Origin: Candidatus Accumulibacter adjunctus
GTDB lineage: Bacteria > Pseudomonadota > Gammaproteobacteria > Burkholderiales > Rhodocyclaceae
Length of the DNA stretch: 64,000 nucleotides
Direction: 5' to 3'
NCBI GenBank assembly: GCA_000585015.1
Contig: JFAX01000003.1
Location: 90,767-154,766 of the forward strand
Shown here: one piece after another, positions 54,850-64,000 of the stretch
Numbering within the stretch: the first letter of the stretch is position 1
Layout of the letters: each line of letters opens with the position of its first letter
The notes under the pieces: generated by a model
The model's input: only the letters and a program-made list of their open reading frames with translations
What the model was told of the DNA's origin: nothing
Database searches by the model: none
Translations under genes and position numbers: made by a program

Positions 54850-57507
54850 TCAGGCGGCAGCGCTGCCGCCCAGCGTGAGGCGCAGATCGACCGTCCCGCG
54901 ATCGGCACCGCTGCGCTGTTCGAAGCCGAGTTTGCGCGCCAGCCCCTGCATGCGCAGGTTGCCGTCGAGGGTCTCGCCACGCAGTTCGCCGATGCCTTCG
55001 CTGCGACAGTAGCGAACGAGGCTCTGCAGCAGCGCCGCGCCGAGGCCCATACCCTTGATCTCCGAGGCGACGACGATCGCGAAGTCGGCGACCGCCTTGC
55101 CCGGTTCGCTGACGGCGCGCACCTCACCGAGGACGCGCTCGCCGGCGGCGCCCGGGTTCTCGATCGCCACCAGCGCCATCTCGCGGTCGTAGTCGATCTG
55201 CGCAAAGCGCGCCAGGCGGACGCGCGGCAGACTGCGGATCGCGTCGAAGAAGCGCATCCGGGAGTCCTCGGGGGCGAGCGAATGCAGCAGTTCGCCGAGC
55301 AAGCTTTCGTCCTCCGGGCGAATCGGCCGGATCGACAGCCGCCGGCCCTGCCACTCGAGTGGCTGTTCGAGCTCCTTGGGGTAAGGGCGGATGGCGAAGC
55401 GATGGCCAGCAACCGCCGGCGTGTGCGAGGCGATGCCGATGCCGGCATCGATCGCAAAGACGCCGTTCCTCTCGACATGCAGCGGATCGAGTTCGACGCT
55501 CACCACCTCGTCGTTGTCGGTCAGCAATTGCGACAGCCGGACCAGCGCCTGGCTGGCGGCCGTCTGCAGTTCGCTGCGCGATTCATCCGGCAGCTTCGCG
55601 AGGATGCCGCTGCGCGCCACCAGATCCCGCGCCAGCGTCAGGTTGAGCGGTGGCAGGGCGACGACGACGCGACCGGCGCTCGCGCCGCTGCGCGCTGCCG
55701 GTCCGAAGAGGATCAGTGGCCCGAAGACGGCGTCGACGGCGACGCCGAAGCGCAGCGGCGGAGCGCCGCTGCGCGCGGCGCTCGGTCGCACGCGATAGCC
55801 GCCGACGCGGGCCGCCGCCTGCTGCGTGCGCAGCGCGCCGCGCAGCCCACGGGCCGCCAGCCGGATGTCGGCCGGCGACCGCAGGTCCACTGCCGTTGCG
55901 GTGCAATCGGCGCTGCCGCCGCCGACCAGCGCGAGATCGACGGGGTAACCCACCTCGTCGGCAGCGAGGATCGCCGCCTCGATGCTGCTGCTGACCGGGT
56001 GCGCGGCGAGGACGATGCCGTATGCAGCCAGCAACCGGCGTGCCTGCGCCACCGACAGGCTGCCGGCACGCGCCGCGACGGCCTCGCCAACGGCGCTGCG
56101 CGCAGCGGCGAGATCGGGCGCGAAATCCTCGGCGCGGGACGCCGGCAACTGCAGCAACAGGCGGCGGTTGTGCAGGTAGCTGAGAACGCCGAGGAACACC
56201 GCGATCGCCCGTTCCGGCGATTCGTGGCTGATCACGCCGTGTTCGGCAGCGACCCGCTGCGCCGCAAGCATCGACTTGCCGCCGACCCAGCAGGTGAACA
56301 CGTTGCGCTCGCTCTCCCGGGAAACCTTGCAGATCGCCTCGGCGACCTGCGGACCCGGCGCGAACGGTGACGGCGAACAGACCGTCAGCACGTTCTGCGT
56401 ACCGCTGTCGGCGAGCACGCAGGCCAGCGCCGCCGCCCATTGCCGCACCGTCACGTCGGCCGGCAGGGCGATTGGATTGGCCAGTGACGACCGCGTCTGC
56501 AGCAGTCCCTCGAGACGCTTGCTCGTCTCGCGCGACAGCTTGCCGAGCTTGCCGCCGGAACGCAGCAGCGTTTCGCCGGCGATGCGCCCGAGACCATGCC
56601 CGTTCGCCAGGATGGTCAGGCGCTCGCCGCGCAGCGGACGCATGCGGGCCATTCCCTCGATCGCCTCGAAGACGCCGCCGAGGGTGTCCACACTCACCCA
56701 GCCGGCGCGCCGCAGCGCCGCTTCGTAGACCTCGTCCGGCGGAAAGGCTGGATTGCTGTCGCCCGCCAGCGAGCGGCCACGGATGGCGACCACCGGCTTG
56801 TGGCGGGCGGCAGCGCGCGCTGCCGACATGAACTTGCGACCGGCCGGCACGGTGTCGAACTGCACCAGGATCGCCTTCGTCTCGCCGTCGCCGGCGAGCC
56901 AGTCGAGGACGTCGGCGAGATCGACGTCGAGCCCCGAGCCGAGATGGAGGACGGTCGAGAAGCCGATGTCCTTGCTGCACGCACGATCGAGAATGGCCGC
57001 CGTCATGGCCGTCGAATGCGTCACCAGCGCGATCTTTCCCGCCGCGATCGCCACCGGCGCCGCACTCGCGTTGAGATGCTGCGCCGGCACGACGAGGCCG
57101 CCACTTCCCGGTCCGAGCACGCGCATCAGGAAGGGTCGCGCGGCAGCGAGGATGCCCCGCTGCGCAGCGGCGATCTCGTTGCGGTGCATGCGGTGCCACA
57201 GCCACGGCCCGACCACCACGGCGCGCGTCCCCAGATTGCCGAGCTGTTCGATGATCGACGGCACCTTGTCGAGCGAGGCACAGATGACGGCGAGGTCGGG
57301 AACCGCTGCCAGCGGATCGAGGCGCACCCCGGCAGGCAGCAGCAACAGCTTGCGCTGGCGGGCGACGACCGACATTACCGGGCCACTGAAGCAGCCACCG
57401 GCGAGGTTCGACCGCACCACCTCGGCGTAGCGGCTCGCCTCGTCAGGCTCGGCGACGATCGCCACCGACGCCGGGCGGAAGAGGAACTCGAGGTTGCGTA
57501 CGGTCAT
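54850..57507 (-). CDS. Pat-like protein: acyl-CoA synthetase (NDP-forming)-like region fused to GNAT acetyltransferase
   Basis: 885 residues from ATG 57507. The first ~450 residues are CoA-binding and ligase-like (LFRPASVAIVAEPDEASRYAEVV, GPGSGGLVVPAQHLN, GFSTVLHLGSGLDVDLADVLDWL). An ATP-grasp-like middle follows (LSVAQARRLLAAYGIVLAAHPV). A GNAT domain ends it, with WQGRRLSIRPIRPEDESLL and EIKGMGLGAALLQSL as acetyl-CoA site. This is the Pat/YfiQ architecture that acetylates lysines, for example on acetyl-CoA synthetase. The track's 1018-residue version starts in the wrong place. Its 3' end converges with dinB. Confidence 0.85.
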   Translation of the reverse strand: MTVRNLEFLFRPASVAIVAEPDEASRYAEVVRSNLAGGCFSGPVMSVVARQRKLLLLPAGVRLDPLAAVPDLAVICASLDKVPSIIEQLGNLGTRAVVVGPWLWHRMHRNEIAAAQRGILAAARPFLMRVLGPGSGGLVVPAQHLNASAAPVAIAAGKIALVTHSTAMTAAILDRACSKDIGFSTVLHLGSGLDVDLADVLDWLAGDGETKAILVQFDTVPAGRKFMSAARAAARHKPVVAIRGRSLAGDSNPAFPPDEVYEAALRRAGWVSVDTLGGVFEAIEGMARMRPLRGERLTILANGHGLGRIAGETLLRSGGKLGKLSRETSKRLEGLLQTRSSLANPIALPADVTVRQWAAALACVLADSGTQNVLTVCSPSPFAPGPQVAEAICKVSRESERNVFTCWVGGKSMLAAQRVAAEHGVISHESPERAIAVFLGVLSYLHNRRLLLQLPASRAEDFAPDLAAARSAVGEAVAARAGSLSVAQARRLLAAYGIVLAAHPVSSSIEAAILAADEVGYPVDLALVGGGSADCTATAVDLRSPADIRLAARGLRGALRTQQAAARVGGYRVRPSAARSGAPPLRFGVAVDAVFGPLILFGPAARSGASAGRVVVALPPLNLTLARDLVARSGILAKLPDESRSELQTAASQALVRLSQLLTDNDEVVSVELDPLHVERNGVFAIDAGIGIASHTPAVAGHRFAIRPYPKELEQPLEWQGRRLSIRPIRPEDESLLGELLHSLAPEDSRMRFFDAIRSLPRVRLARFAQIDYDREMALVAIENPGAAGERVLGEVRAVSEPGKAVADFAIVVASEIKGMGLGAALLQSLVRYCRSEGIGELRGETLDGNLRMQGLARKLGFEQRSGADRGTVDLRLTLGGSAAA

Positions 57508-57697
57508 CGCGGTATCGTCGGCAGCGGTCTGGGCCTCGGCCTTGATGCCAAGGCCCGCTGCCAGTGTGCCACGTCCGGCGGGATTATGCGAACGACGCGT
57601 CGCTGGCAGAAAGAACCGCGGCCAGCGACCGGCAACCGCCCGGACGCCCGCCGCCGGCCGCTTGCCCGTAGGGCGCCCGCGCCCGGGCCGCCGACGC

Positions 57698-58240
57698 CTA
57701 ACGTACCGCCGGCGCGCCAGGGCCACCCGGCCCGCGCGGCCCGCCTGGCCCGCCTGGCCCGAAGCGACCGCCCTGCCCCATCCGCTCGAGCCGCGCCTGG
57801 ACGAACTGCCGTGCCTTTTCCTTCTGCGCCGCATCGAGGCTGTCGTACACCGCCAGCCAGCGCTCGCGCCCCAATTCGCGCTGCTTGCGCGCCGCGTCGC
57901 GGACATCGTCCATGCGCGTCAGCACCGCGCGCAGATCGGCCCCCGGCTTGCTGACCAGTGCCAGCACCTCAGCCCGCTGTTGGCGCATCTGCTCGCCGAC
58001 CTCGCGCATGCCGTTGCGCGTGAACTGCTCCGCTTCCTGCCACAGCGCCTCCTGCCGCGCGTCGAGCTTGAGTTCGCCATGCAGCCGCGACATCTCCTGC
58101 AGGTGCCAGCCCATGCGCTGCTCCATGCGCGGGCCGCCGGCGCCACAGGACTCGGGTCGCATCGCCAGAGCGCTGCCAGCGGCGCCGAGCGACAACAGCA
58201 GGGCAACGAGGACAACGCGGGGTTTGAACATCGATTTCAT
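57698..58240 (-). CDS. Spy/CpxP-like periplasmic protein
   Basis: 180 residues from ATG 58240, with AAGGAG upstream. Signal peptide (PRVVLVALLLSLGAAGSALA), then a helical region with LKLDARQEALWQEAEQF and SLDAAQKEKARQF, which correspond to the two LTxxQ motifs of Spy and CpxP. The tail is Gly/Pro-rich (GPGGPGGPRGPGGPG). Such proteins are chaperones or feedback sensors of envelope stress. It faces a divergent response regulator across TTGC direct repeats, so that pair probably controls it. Confidence 0.85.
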   Translation of the reverse strand: MKSMFKPRVVLVALLLSLGAAGSALAMRPESCGAGGPRMEQRMGWHLQEMSRLHGELKLDARQEALWQEAEQFTRNGMREVGEQMRQQRAEVLALVSKPGADLRAVLTRMDDVRDAARKQRELGRERWLAVYDSLDAAQKEKARQFVQARLERMGQGGRFGPGGPGGPRGPGGPGAPAVR

Positions 58241-58342
58241 TTTCTGACTCCTTTTTCGTTGGCTGGTGATCAGCGATCGCCCGTCCGCGGGAGGCGTCGT
58301 TGCCGTCCCGCTGGCGATGGAGCCATTCTGCCGCGCCGCCGG

Positions 58343-58388
58343 TTGCAAAGAATTGCGCCGGCAGCGGCCGCCGATTGCAAATTGTTGC
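58343..58388. promoter_or_regulatory. Two TTGC-N6-TTGC direct-repeat boxes
   Basis: TTGCAAAGAATTGC (58343) and TTGCAAATTGTTGC (58375) each contain TTGC twice with a 10-base period and begin 32 bases apart. That is the layout of tandem OmpR-type binding sites. They lie between the divergent Spy-like and response regulator genes, 65 bases from the latter's ATG. Confidence 0.65.
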
Positions 58389-58452
58389 CTCGCCGCAGGT
58401 CGCCCGCAGGCGTCGCATAGAATGGCAATCATCACCTGCCCGGGGCACGCCC

Positions 58453-59169
58453 ATGAAGAAGATCCTGCTGATCGACGACGACGCCGAGCTGCGCCAGTTG
58501 CTCGCCACCTACCTCGGCCGCCATGGTTTCGACACGCTGCTGCTGCCCGACACGCGCCAGCTCGACGCCTTCATCGAGCGCTATCAGCCGCTACTGCTGG
58601 TCCTCGACCTGATGCTGCCGGGCGAGGACGGACTGGCCGCCTGCCGCCGCCTGCGCGCGCGCGGCGAGACGCGGCCGGTGATCATGCTGACCGCGCGCGA
58701 CGAGCCGGTCGACCGCGTCATCGGGCTTGAAATGGGCGCCGACGACTACCTCGGCAAGCCCTTCGACCCGCGCGAACTGGTGGCGCGCATCGAGGCCGTG
58801 CTGCGCCGCGCCGCGCGGCCGCCGGCGGCGCCCGATCCCGATGGCGGCATCGTCCGCTTCGGCGACTGGCTCTTCGACCGCGGCGCGCGACAGCTGTCCC
58901 GCGGATCGGAGAGCGTGCCGCTGACCAGCGGCGAGTTCGCCCTGCTCAACACCCTGGTGGCGAACGCCAACCGGCCGATGAAGCGCGAGCGCCTGCTCGA
59001 GCTGACGCGCGGCGAGAGCAGCGAAGCCTTCGATCGCGCGATCGATGTCCAGATCCACCGCCTGCGCCGGCTGCTCGAAGTCGATCCGGCGCGCCCGCGT
59101 TACCTGCAGACGGTCTGGGGCGTCGGCTACGTCTTCGTCCCCGACTCGGCGGGCGACGGTGCGGCATGA
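58453..59169 (+). CDS. OmpR-family response regulator
   Basis: 238 residues. Receiver with Asp52 in LVLDLMLPGEDG, DDYLGKPFDPREL, and a C-terminal winged helix (LTSGEFALLNTLV, RYLQTVWGVGYVFVP). Partner kinase follows, overlapping by 4 bases (ATGA). The TTGC repeats upstream and the divergent Spy-like gene suggest it controls an envelope-stress response and itself. ATG 58453 gives the standard start. The family resembles OmpR/RstA more than CpxR. Confidence 0.9.
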   Translation: MKKILLIDDDAELRQLLATYLGRHGFDTLLLPDTRQLDAFIERYQPLLLVLDLMLPGEDGLAACRRLRARGETRPVIMLTARDEPVDRVIGLEMGADDYLGKPFDPRELVARIEAVLRRAARPPAAPDPDGGIVRFGDWLFDRGARQLSRGSESVPLTSGEFALLNTLVANANRPMKRERLLELTRGESSEAFDRAIDVQIHRLRRLLEVDPARPRYLQTVWGVGYVFVPDSAGDGAA

Positions 59170-60476
59170 AGCTGCGCCTTTTCCCGGCGTCGCTCGCCGG
59201 CCGCACCGTCCTGCTGGTGATCGCCGTCATCGCCGTCGCCGAGCTCGCCACTTTCTCGCTGATCGCCCATTTCCGCCGCGGCGCGCACGTCAACCAGACC
59301 GTGCATCTGCTCGCCGGCCAGGTGCGCCTGCTGCAGATCGTCCTGCCCGGGCTCGACGCCGGCGCCCGCGCCACGCTCGGTGCCGCCGACGCCGGCGAGC
59401 TGCAGTTGCGCGCCGATGGCGCCGGTGTCCCGCCGCATCGCCCGCGCTTCCCGTTCGCCCGCCGCCTTGCCGACGCGCTCGAACAGCGTCTCGCCGAACC
59501 GGTGCTGCTGCGCCACGCCGGACCCGGGCAACGCAGCGGCCTGTGGGTCGGCTTCACCGCCGCCGGCGAGCGCTGGTGGCTGGTCCTGCCGCCGCCGCGC
59601 CTCGAACCGCAGGCGCTGCCGAGCGAACTCTGGCCGTTCCTGGCGGCGACCCTCGCCGCCGTCCTGCTGATCGCCGGACTCTTCGTGCGCAGCATCGTCG
59701 GCCCGCTGGCGCGGCTTGGCGAGGCGGTCACCGCCACCGGCGACGGCAGCGCGCGCACCGTGACGCCACAGGGGCCGCGCGAAGTGCGGCAGCTCGCCGA
59801 GCGACACAACGCCATGCTCGGCCAGCTTGCCGCCGCCGCCGCCGAACGGCGCGAGATGATCGCCGGCCTGACGCACGACCTGCGCGCACCGCTCACCCGC
59901 CTGCGCCTGCGCCTCGAACTGCTCGCCAGCGACGGCGAGCGTGCCGGAATCGAGCGCGACGTCGACGACATGGAGCGCATCGTCGGCCAGTGCCTCGCCT
60001 TCCTGCGCAGCGAGGGCGGCGAGGAAGCGACCAGCGCCGTCTGCCTGGCGGCACTGCTGCGCGAGGAGACCGGCCGCCAGCGCGAACTCGGGCGGCCGCT
60101 GGCGCTGGCGATCGACGATTCCGCCGAGCGCTGTCGTGTCGCGGTCAGCAGCGGCAACCTGCGGCGCATCTTCGACAACCTCATCGACAACGCGCTGCAA
60201 CACGGCGCGCCGCCGGTCGAGGTGGGACTGAGCGTCGCTGCCGATGGCGCCGCGCTCCTCAGCGTCCGCGACCACGGACCGGGAATCGCCGGCGCCGACC
60301 GGCAGCGCGCCCTCGAAGCCTTCGCGCAGCTCGAACCGGCGCGCGCCACCAACGGCAGTTGCGGCCTCGGACTGGCGATCGTCCGCCGCATCGCTGCCGG
60401 CTGCGGCGGCGAGCTGACCCTCGCGGACGCGCCCGGCGGCGGGCTGCTGGTCGTCGTCAGGCTGCCGGCGAGCTAG
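59166..60476 (+). CDS. EnvZ-like sensor histidine kinase
   Basis: 436 residues. Transmembrane helices VLLVIAVIAVAELATFSLIA and LWPFLAATLAAVLLIAGLFV flank a periplasmic domain rich in Ala/Arg. HAMP region follows. The phospho-acceptor is His237 in IAGLTHDLRAPLTRLRLR, and the kinase domain has NLIDNALQHGAPP, VRDHGPGIAG and GLGLAIVRRIAAG. The EnvZ group fits best. It is translationally coupled to the regulator upstream. Signal is probably envelope stress or osmolarity; inference from the Spy-like target. Confidence 0.9.
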   Translation: MKLRLFPASLAGRTVLLVIAVIAVAELATFSLIAHFRRGAHVNQTVHLLAGQVRLLQIVLPGLDAGARATLGAADAGELQLRADGAGVPPHRPRFPFARRLADALEQRLAEPVLLRHAGPGQRSGLWVGFTAAGERWWLVLPPPRLEPQALPSELWPFLAATLAAVLLIAGLFVRSIVGPLARLGEAVTATGDGSARTVTPQGPREVRQLAERHNAMLGQLAAAAAERREMIAGLTHDLRAPLTRLRLRLELLASDGERAGIERDVDDMERIVGQCLAFLRSEGGEEATSAVCLAALLREETGRQRELGRPLALAIDDSAERCRVAVSSGNLRRIFDNLIDNALQHGAPPVEVGLSVAADGAALLSVRDHGPGIAGADRQRALEAFAQLEPARATNGSCGLGLAIVRRIAAGCGGELTLADAPGGGLLVVVRLPAS

Positions 60477-60614
60477 CGCGCTTTGCCGCGACCCTCGCGC
60501 CGATCGGCGAGCTGCGCTATGCTCGCCGCCACCAGGCAGCGAGCTTGCCGCCGAGCCGGAACTTCCCACCCGCCAGCGGGCCCAAGAGCCTGCTTTTGAC
60601 AGGAGATGCGCAGC

Positions 60615-61595
60615 ATGAACGAGCAGGAACAGAAGGCCATCCTCATCCTCAGCCTGATGGCCGCCTTCGCCGACGGCAACAAGAACGAATCCGAGCGCGC
60701 CGAGCTGAAACGGATTGCCGATGCGCTCAGCGGCGAAGGATCGATCAACCTCGCGGCGCTCTACCAGGACGTACTGCTCAAACGCGTCTCGCTGCCGGCG
60801 GCGGTCGCCATGCTGAGCAGCCCCGAAGCGCGCCAGCTCGCTTTCGAGATGGCAGTCTGCGTCTGTGATGCCGACGGCGTCCAGTCGCCGCCCGAGAAGC
60901 AGTTCCTCGCCGACCTGCGGGCGGCGCTGGCGCTCGACGCGCAGCAGTCGGCGGCTTATTCGCAACAGGTGGAAGAGATCGCCGCATTGCCGGTGGCGTG
61001 GGGCCACAGCGCCGGCGAGTCCCCTGCCGGCGCGGCGGCGGCACCGGTGGCTGCCGCTGCCGGCTACGCCTCGACGATGAGCGAACAGGAAATGGACAAG
61101 GCCATCCTCAACGCCGCGATCCTCAACGGCGCGCTCGAACTGCTGCCCGAGTCGCTGTCGACGATGGCGATCATTCCGCTGCAGATGAAACTCGTCTATC
61201 GCATCGGCAAGTCGTACGGCTTCGAACTCGATCGCGGCCACATCAAGGATTTCCTCGCCACCCTCGGCGTCGGCCTGACCTCGCAATATCTCGAACAGGC
61301 CGGGCGCAAGCTGCTCGGCGGCCTGCTCGGCAAGGCCGGCGGCAAGATGCTCGGCAAGATCGGCAAACAGGCGGTCAGTTCGGGAATGAGCTTCGCCAGC
61401 ACCTACGCCCTCGGGCACGTCGCCAAACGCTACTACGCCGGCGGCCGCAGCTTCTCGACGCAGACGCTGCGCGACAGCTTCGACCGCGTCCTCGGCGAAG
61501 CCAAAGGCCTGCAGACGCGCTACCTGCCCGAGATCCAGGCGCGCGCGCGAAGCCTCGACACGGCGCAGGTCCTCGACCTCGTTCGCCGCGGCTGA
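60615..61595 (+). CDS. TerB-like protein with C-terminal DUF697-like helical domain
   Basis: 326 residues from ATG 60615, 10 bases after AGGAG (the earlier ATG 60606 is too close). The N-terminal ~130 residues resemble TerB/DjlA-type helical domains ([31 protein letters not shown]). An Ala-rich linker follows, then a helical, Gly-rich segment ([30 protein letters not shown]) that looks like the DUF697 channel-like domain. Function unknown; could be a membrane-associated stress protein. No tellurite genes are nearby. Confidence 0.65.
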   Translation: MNEQEQKAILILSLMAAFADGNKNESERAELKRIADALSGEGSINLAALYQDVLLKRVSLPAAVAMLSSPEARQLAFEMAVCVCDADGVQSPPEKQFLADLRAALALDAQQSAAYSQQVEEIAALPVAWGHSAGESPAGAAAAPVAAAAGYASTMSEQEMDKAILNAAILNGALELLPESLSTMAIIPLQMKLVYRIGKSYGFELDRGHIKDFLATLGVGLTSQYLEQAGRKLLGGLLGKAGGKMLGKIGKQAVSSGMSFASTYALGHVAKRYYAGGRSFSTQTLRDSFDRVLGEAKGLQTRYLPEIQARARSLDTAQVLDLVRRG

Positions 61596-61651
61596 GCGGC
61601 CCTGGGCGCCGACAGGCAGCCAGCGACGGTGCCGCCGCGGCTGCTCGCACG

Positions 61652-63205
<1,554 letters not shown>

Positions 63206-63283
63206 ACAGCGAAGAGCGGCTGCAGGCGCGCTAGAATGGCGGCGACACGCCGCGCCCGTCCTCTTGCCGCCCCAGGATCCGCC

Positions 63284-63529
63284 ATGCCCTTCACGCCCGA
63301 ACTCGTCGCCGAACTCAACACCCTGGTCCATTTCGACCTCGACAGCACCCAGCAGGGAATCAAGATCCACAGCACCGCCGACCCGGCGATCATCGCCGCC
63401 ACCCGCCGGCTGCACGCCAAGGGGCTGCTGACGCAGGTCGATGGCGGCTACCTGACCAGCCTCGGCCGCGACGCCGTCGAACACGCGCGCGCCGCGCTGA
63501 CCATTCTCAGCTCGCAGCCCGGCCACTGA
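63284..63529 (+). CDS. TIGR02647-type small protein
   Basis: 81 residues from ATG 63284. PFTPELVAELNTLVHFDLDSTQQGIKIHSTADPAIIAATRRLHAKGLLTQVDGGYLTSLG looks like the small winged-helix-like family annotated as TIGR02647. Its function is not established; the helix-turn-helix-like pattern suggests nucleic-acid contact. The longer ORF in the track begins in an upstream non-coding frame. Located between selO and a patatin gene. Confidence 0.75.
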   Translation: MPFTPELVAELNTLVHFDLDSTQQGIKIHSTADPAIIAATRRLHAKGLLTQVDGGYLTSLGRDAVEHARAALTILSSQPGH

Positions 63530-63615
63530 ACGCCGCCAGCGGCGCCGCCTGCCGCTGCCGAACCCAGCTGCCCGCCGCGGCAGCCCTCTCGCCTGCTGAC
63601 TGAAGGACCCCAGCC

Positions 63616-64000
63616 ATGCAACGCCTGATCCTCATCATGCTTCTCGCCCTGAGCCAGCTCGCCGCCGCCGGCGAAGCGCCACCGCGGCCGCGCGTCGGCC
63701 TCGTCCTTGGCGGTGGCGGCGCCCGCGGCGCGGCGCACATCGGCGTCCTCGAGGTCCTCGAAAGGCTGCGCGTACCGGTCGACTGCGTCGCCGGCACCAG
63801 CATGGGTGCGCTCGTCGCCGGCGTCTACGCCAGCGGCATGGCGCCGGCGGAAATGCGCCGCGAACTCGCGAAGGCCGACTGGGACGCCCTCTTCCAGGAC
63901 GCGCCGCCGTTCTCCGACCGCAGCTTCCGCAACAAGGTGAAGGACAAGCGCTACCTGCCGGCGTCGGAGACCGGCGTCGGCGAAGACGGCCTGCGCTACC
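63616..64000 (+). CDS. Patatin-like phospholipase, exported; 3' end cut by window
   Basis: The real frame is absent from the track because it runs off the right edge; the listed 63707 frame is a shadow. From ATG 63616: a signal-like start ([17 protein letters not shown]), the oxyanion loop [22 protein letters not shown] and the nucleophile [10 protein letters not shown]. It then continues open to position 64000. These match RssA/patatin-domain lipases of the periplasm or outer membrane, which often carry a C-terminal barrel. About 128 residues visible. Confidence 0.88.
   Translation, partial: MQRLILIMLLALSQLAAAGEAPPRPRVGLVLGGGGARGAAHIGVLEVLERLRVPVDCVAGTSMGALVAGVYASGMAPAEMRRELAKADWDALFQDAPPFSDRSFRNKVKDKRYLPASETGVGEDGLRY

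Noticed and set aside
54853-54870. 18-bp perfect palindrome GGCGGCAGCGCTGCCGCC at the end of the Pat-like gene
   Set aside because: Lies in Gly-Ser-Ala codons just before the stop and has no loop. Could assist termination, but is too easily explained by repetitive GC codons.
54775-56370. 531-residue plus-strand ORF antisense to the Pat-like gene
   Set aside because: Shadow of the long acetyltransferase; composition is Ala/Arg-rich with no motif.

Overview
The window is GC-rich, densely coding DNA from a proteobacterium. The gene content points to a Rhodocyclales-like betaproteobacterium, and a polyphosphate- or PHA-accumulating organism of the Candidatus Accumulibacter type is my best guess. 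This rests on polyhydroxyalkanoate (PHA) synthases of two classes, a PEP-CTERM surface signal, PilZ, FimV and HD-GYP proteins, an exonuclease/GIY-YIG fusion and a betaproteobacterial-style DinB. The assignment is inference, because no rRNA or marker gene is visible. I saw no tRNA, rRNA, insertion sequence, prophage or CRISPR array.

Region 1 (1-7.2 kb) is a PHA locus. A class I-like PhaC (cut by the left edge) is divergent from an operon of short-chain dehydrogenase, thiolase, two MaoC-type hotdog hydratases, PhaE and class III PhaC. The hydratase pair looks like one catalytic and one non-catalytic subunit. Region 2 (7.3-19.2 kb) is signalling: an HD/HD-GYP protein, DUF3047, an OmpR-type regulator with a metal-sensor-like kinase, a phospholipase D-like protein, DUF1269 and DUF4124 proteins, then a response regulator / LysM-FecR / CHASE2-kinase operon and a CpdA-like phosphodiesterase.

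Region 3 (19.3-34.5 kb) is mixed metabolism: a GCS2-type ligase with an AstE-like deacylase, a solitary PIN protein, an FAD oxidoreductase, ArfB, YjbQ, a tandem pair of beta-hydroxyacid dehydrogenases, fpr with a divergent LysR gene, a CZB protein, a cyclic-nucleotide-binding protein, a glycosyltransferase, TadA, an L,D-transpeptidase, an NRDE protein and YgfZ. Region 4 (34.7-41.7 kb) begins with a housekeeping run (mltG-tmk-holB-pilZ-tatD-ankyrin). It ends with a convergent exonuclease/GIY-YIG fusion and a hydrolase.

Region 5 (42-51.5 kb) handles acyl-CoA: acetoacetyl-CoA synthetase, thioesterase, acyl-CoA dehydrogenase, and etfBA facing a TetR gene across a 30-bp palindromic operator. FimV and a CbiM-like membrane protein sit between them. 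Acetoacetyl-CoA synthetase could recycle products of PHB breakdown, linking this block to region 1. Region 6 (51.5-64 kb) holds glpK, a 48-residue PEP-CTERM mini-protein absent from the ORF track, dinB, a Pat-like acetyltransferase, a Spy-like periplasmic protein divergent from an OmpR/EnvZ-like pair across TTGC direct repeats, a TerB-like protein, SelO, a TIGR02647 protein and a patatin cut by the right edge.

All family names come from my reading of the translated sequences, without database searches.
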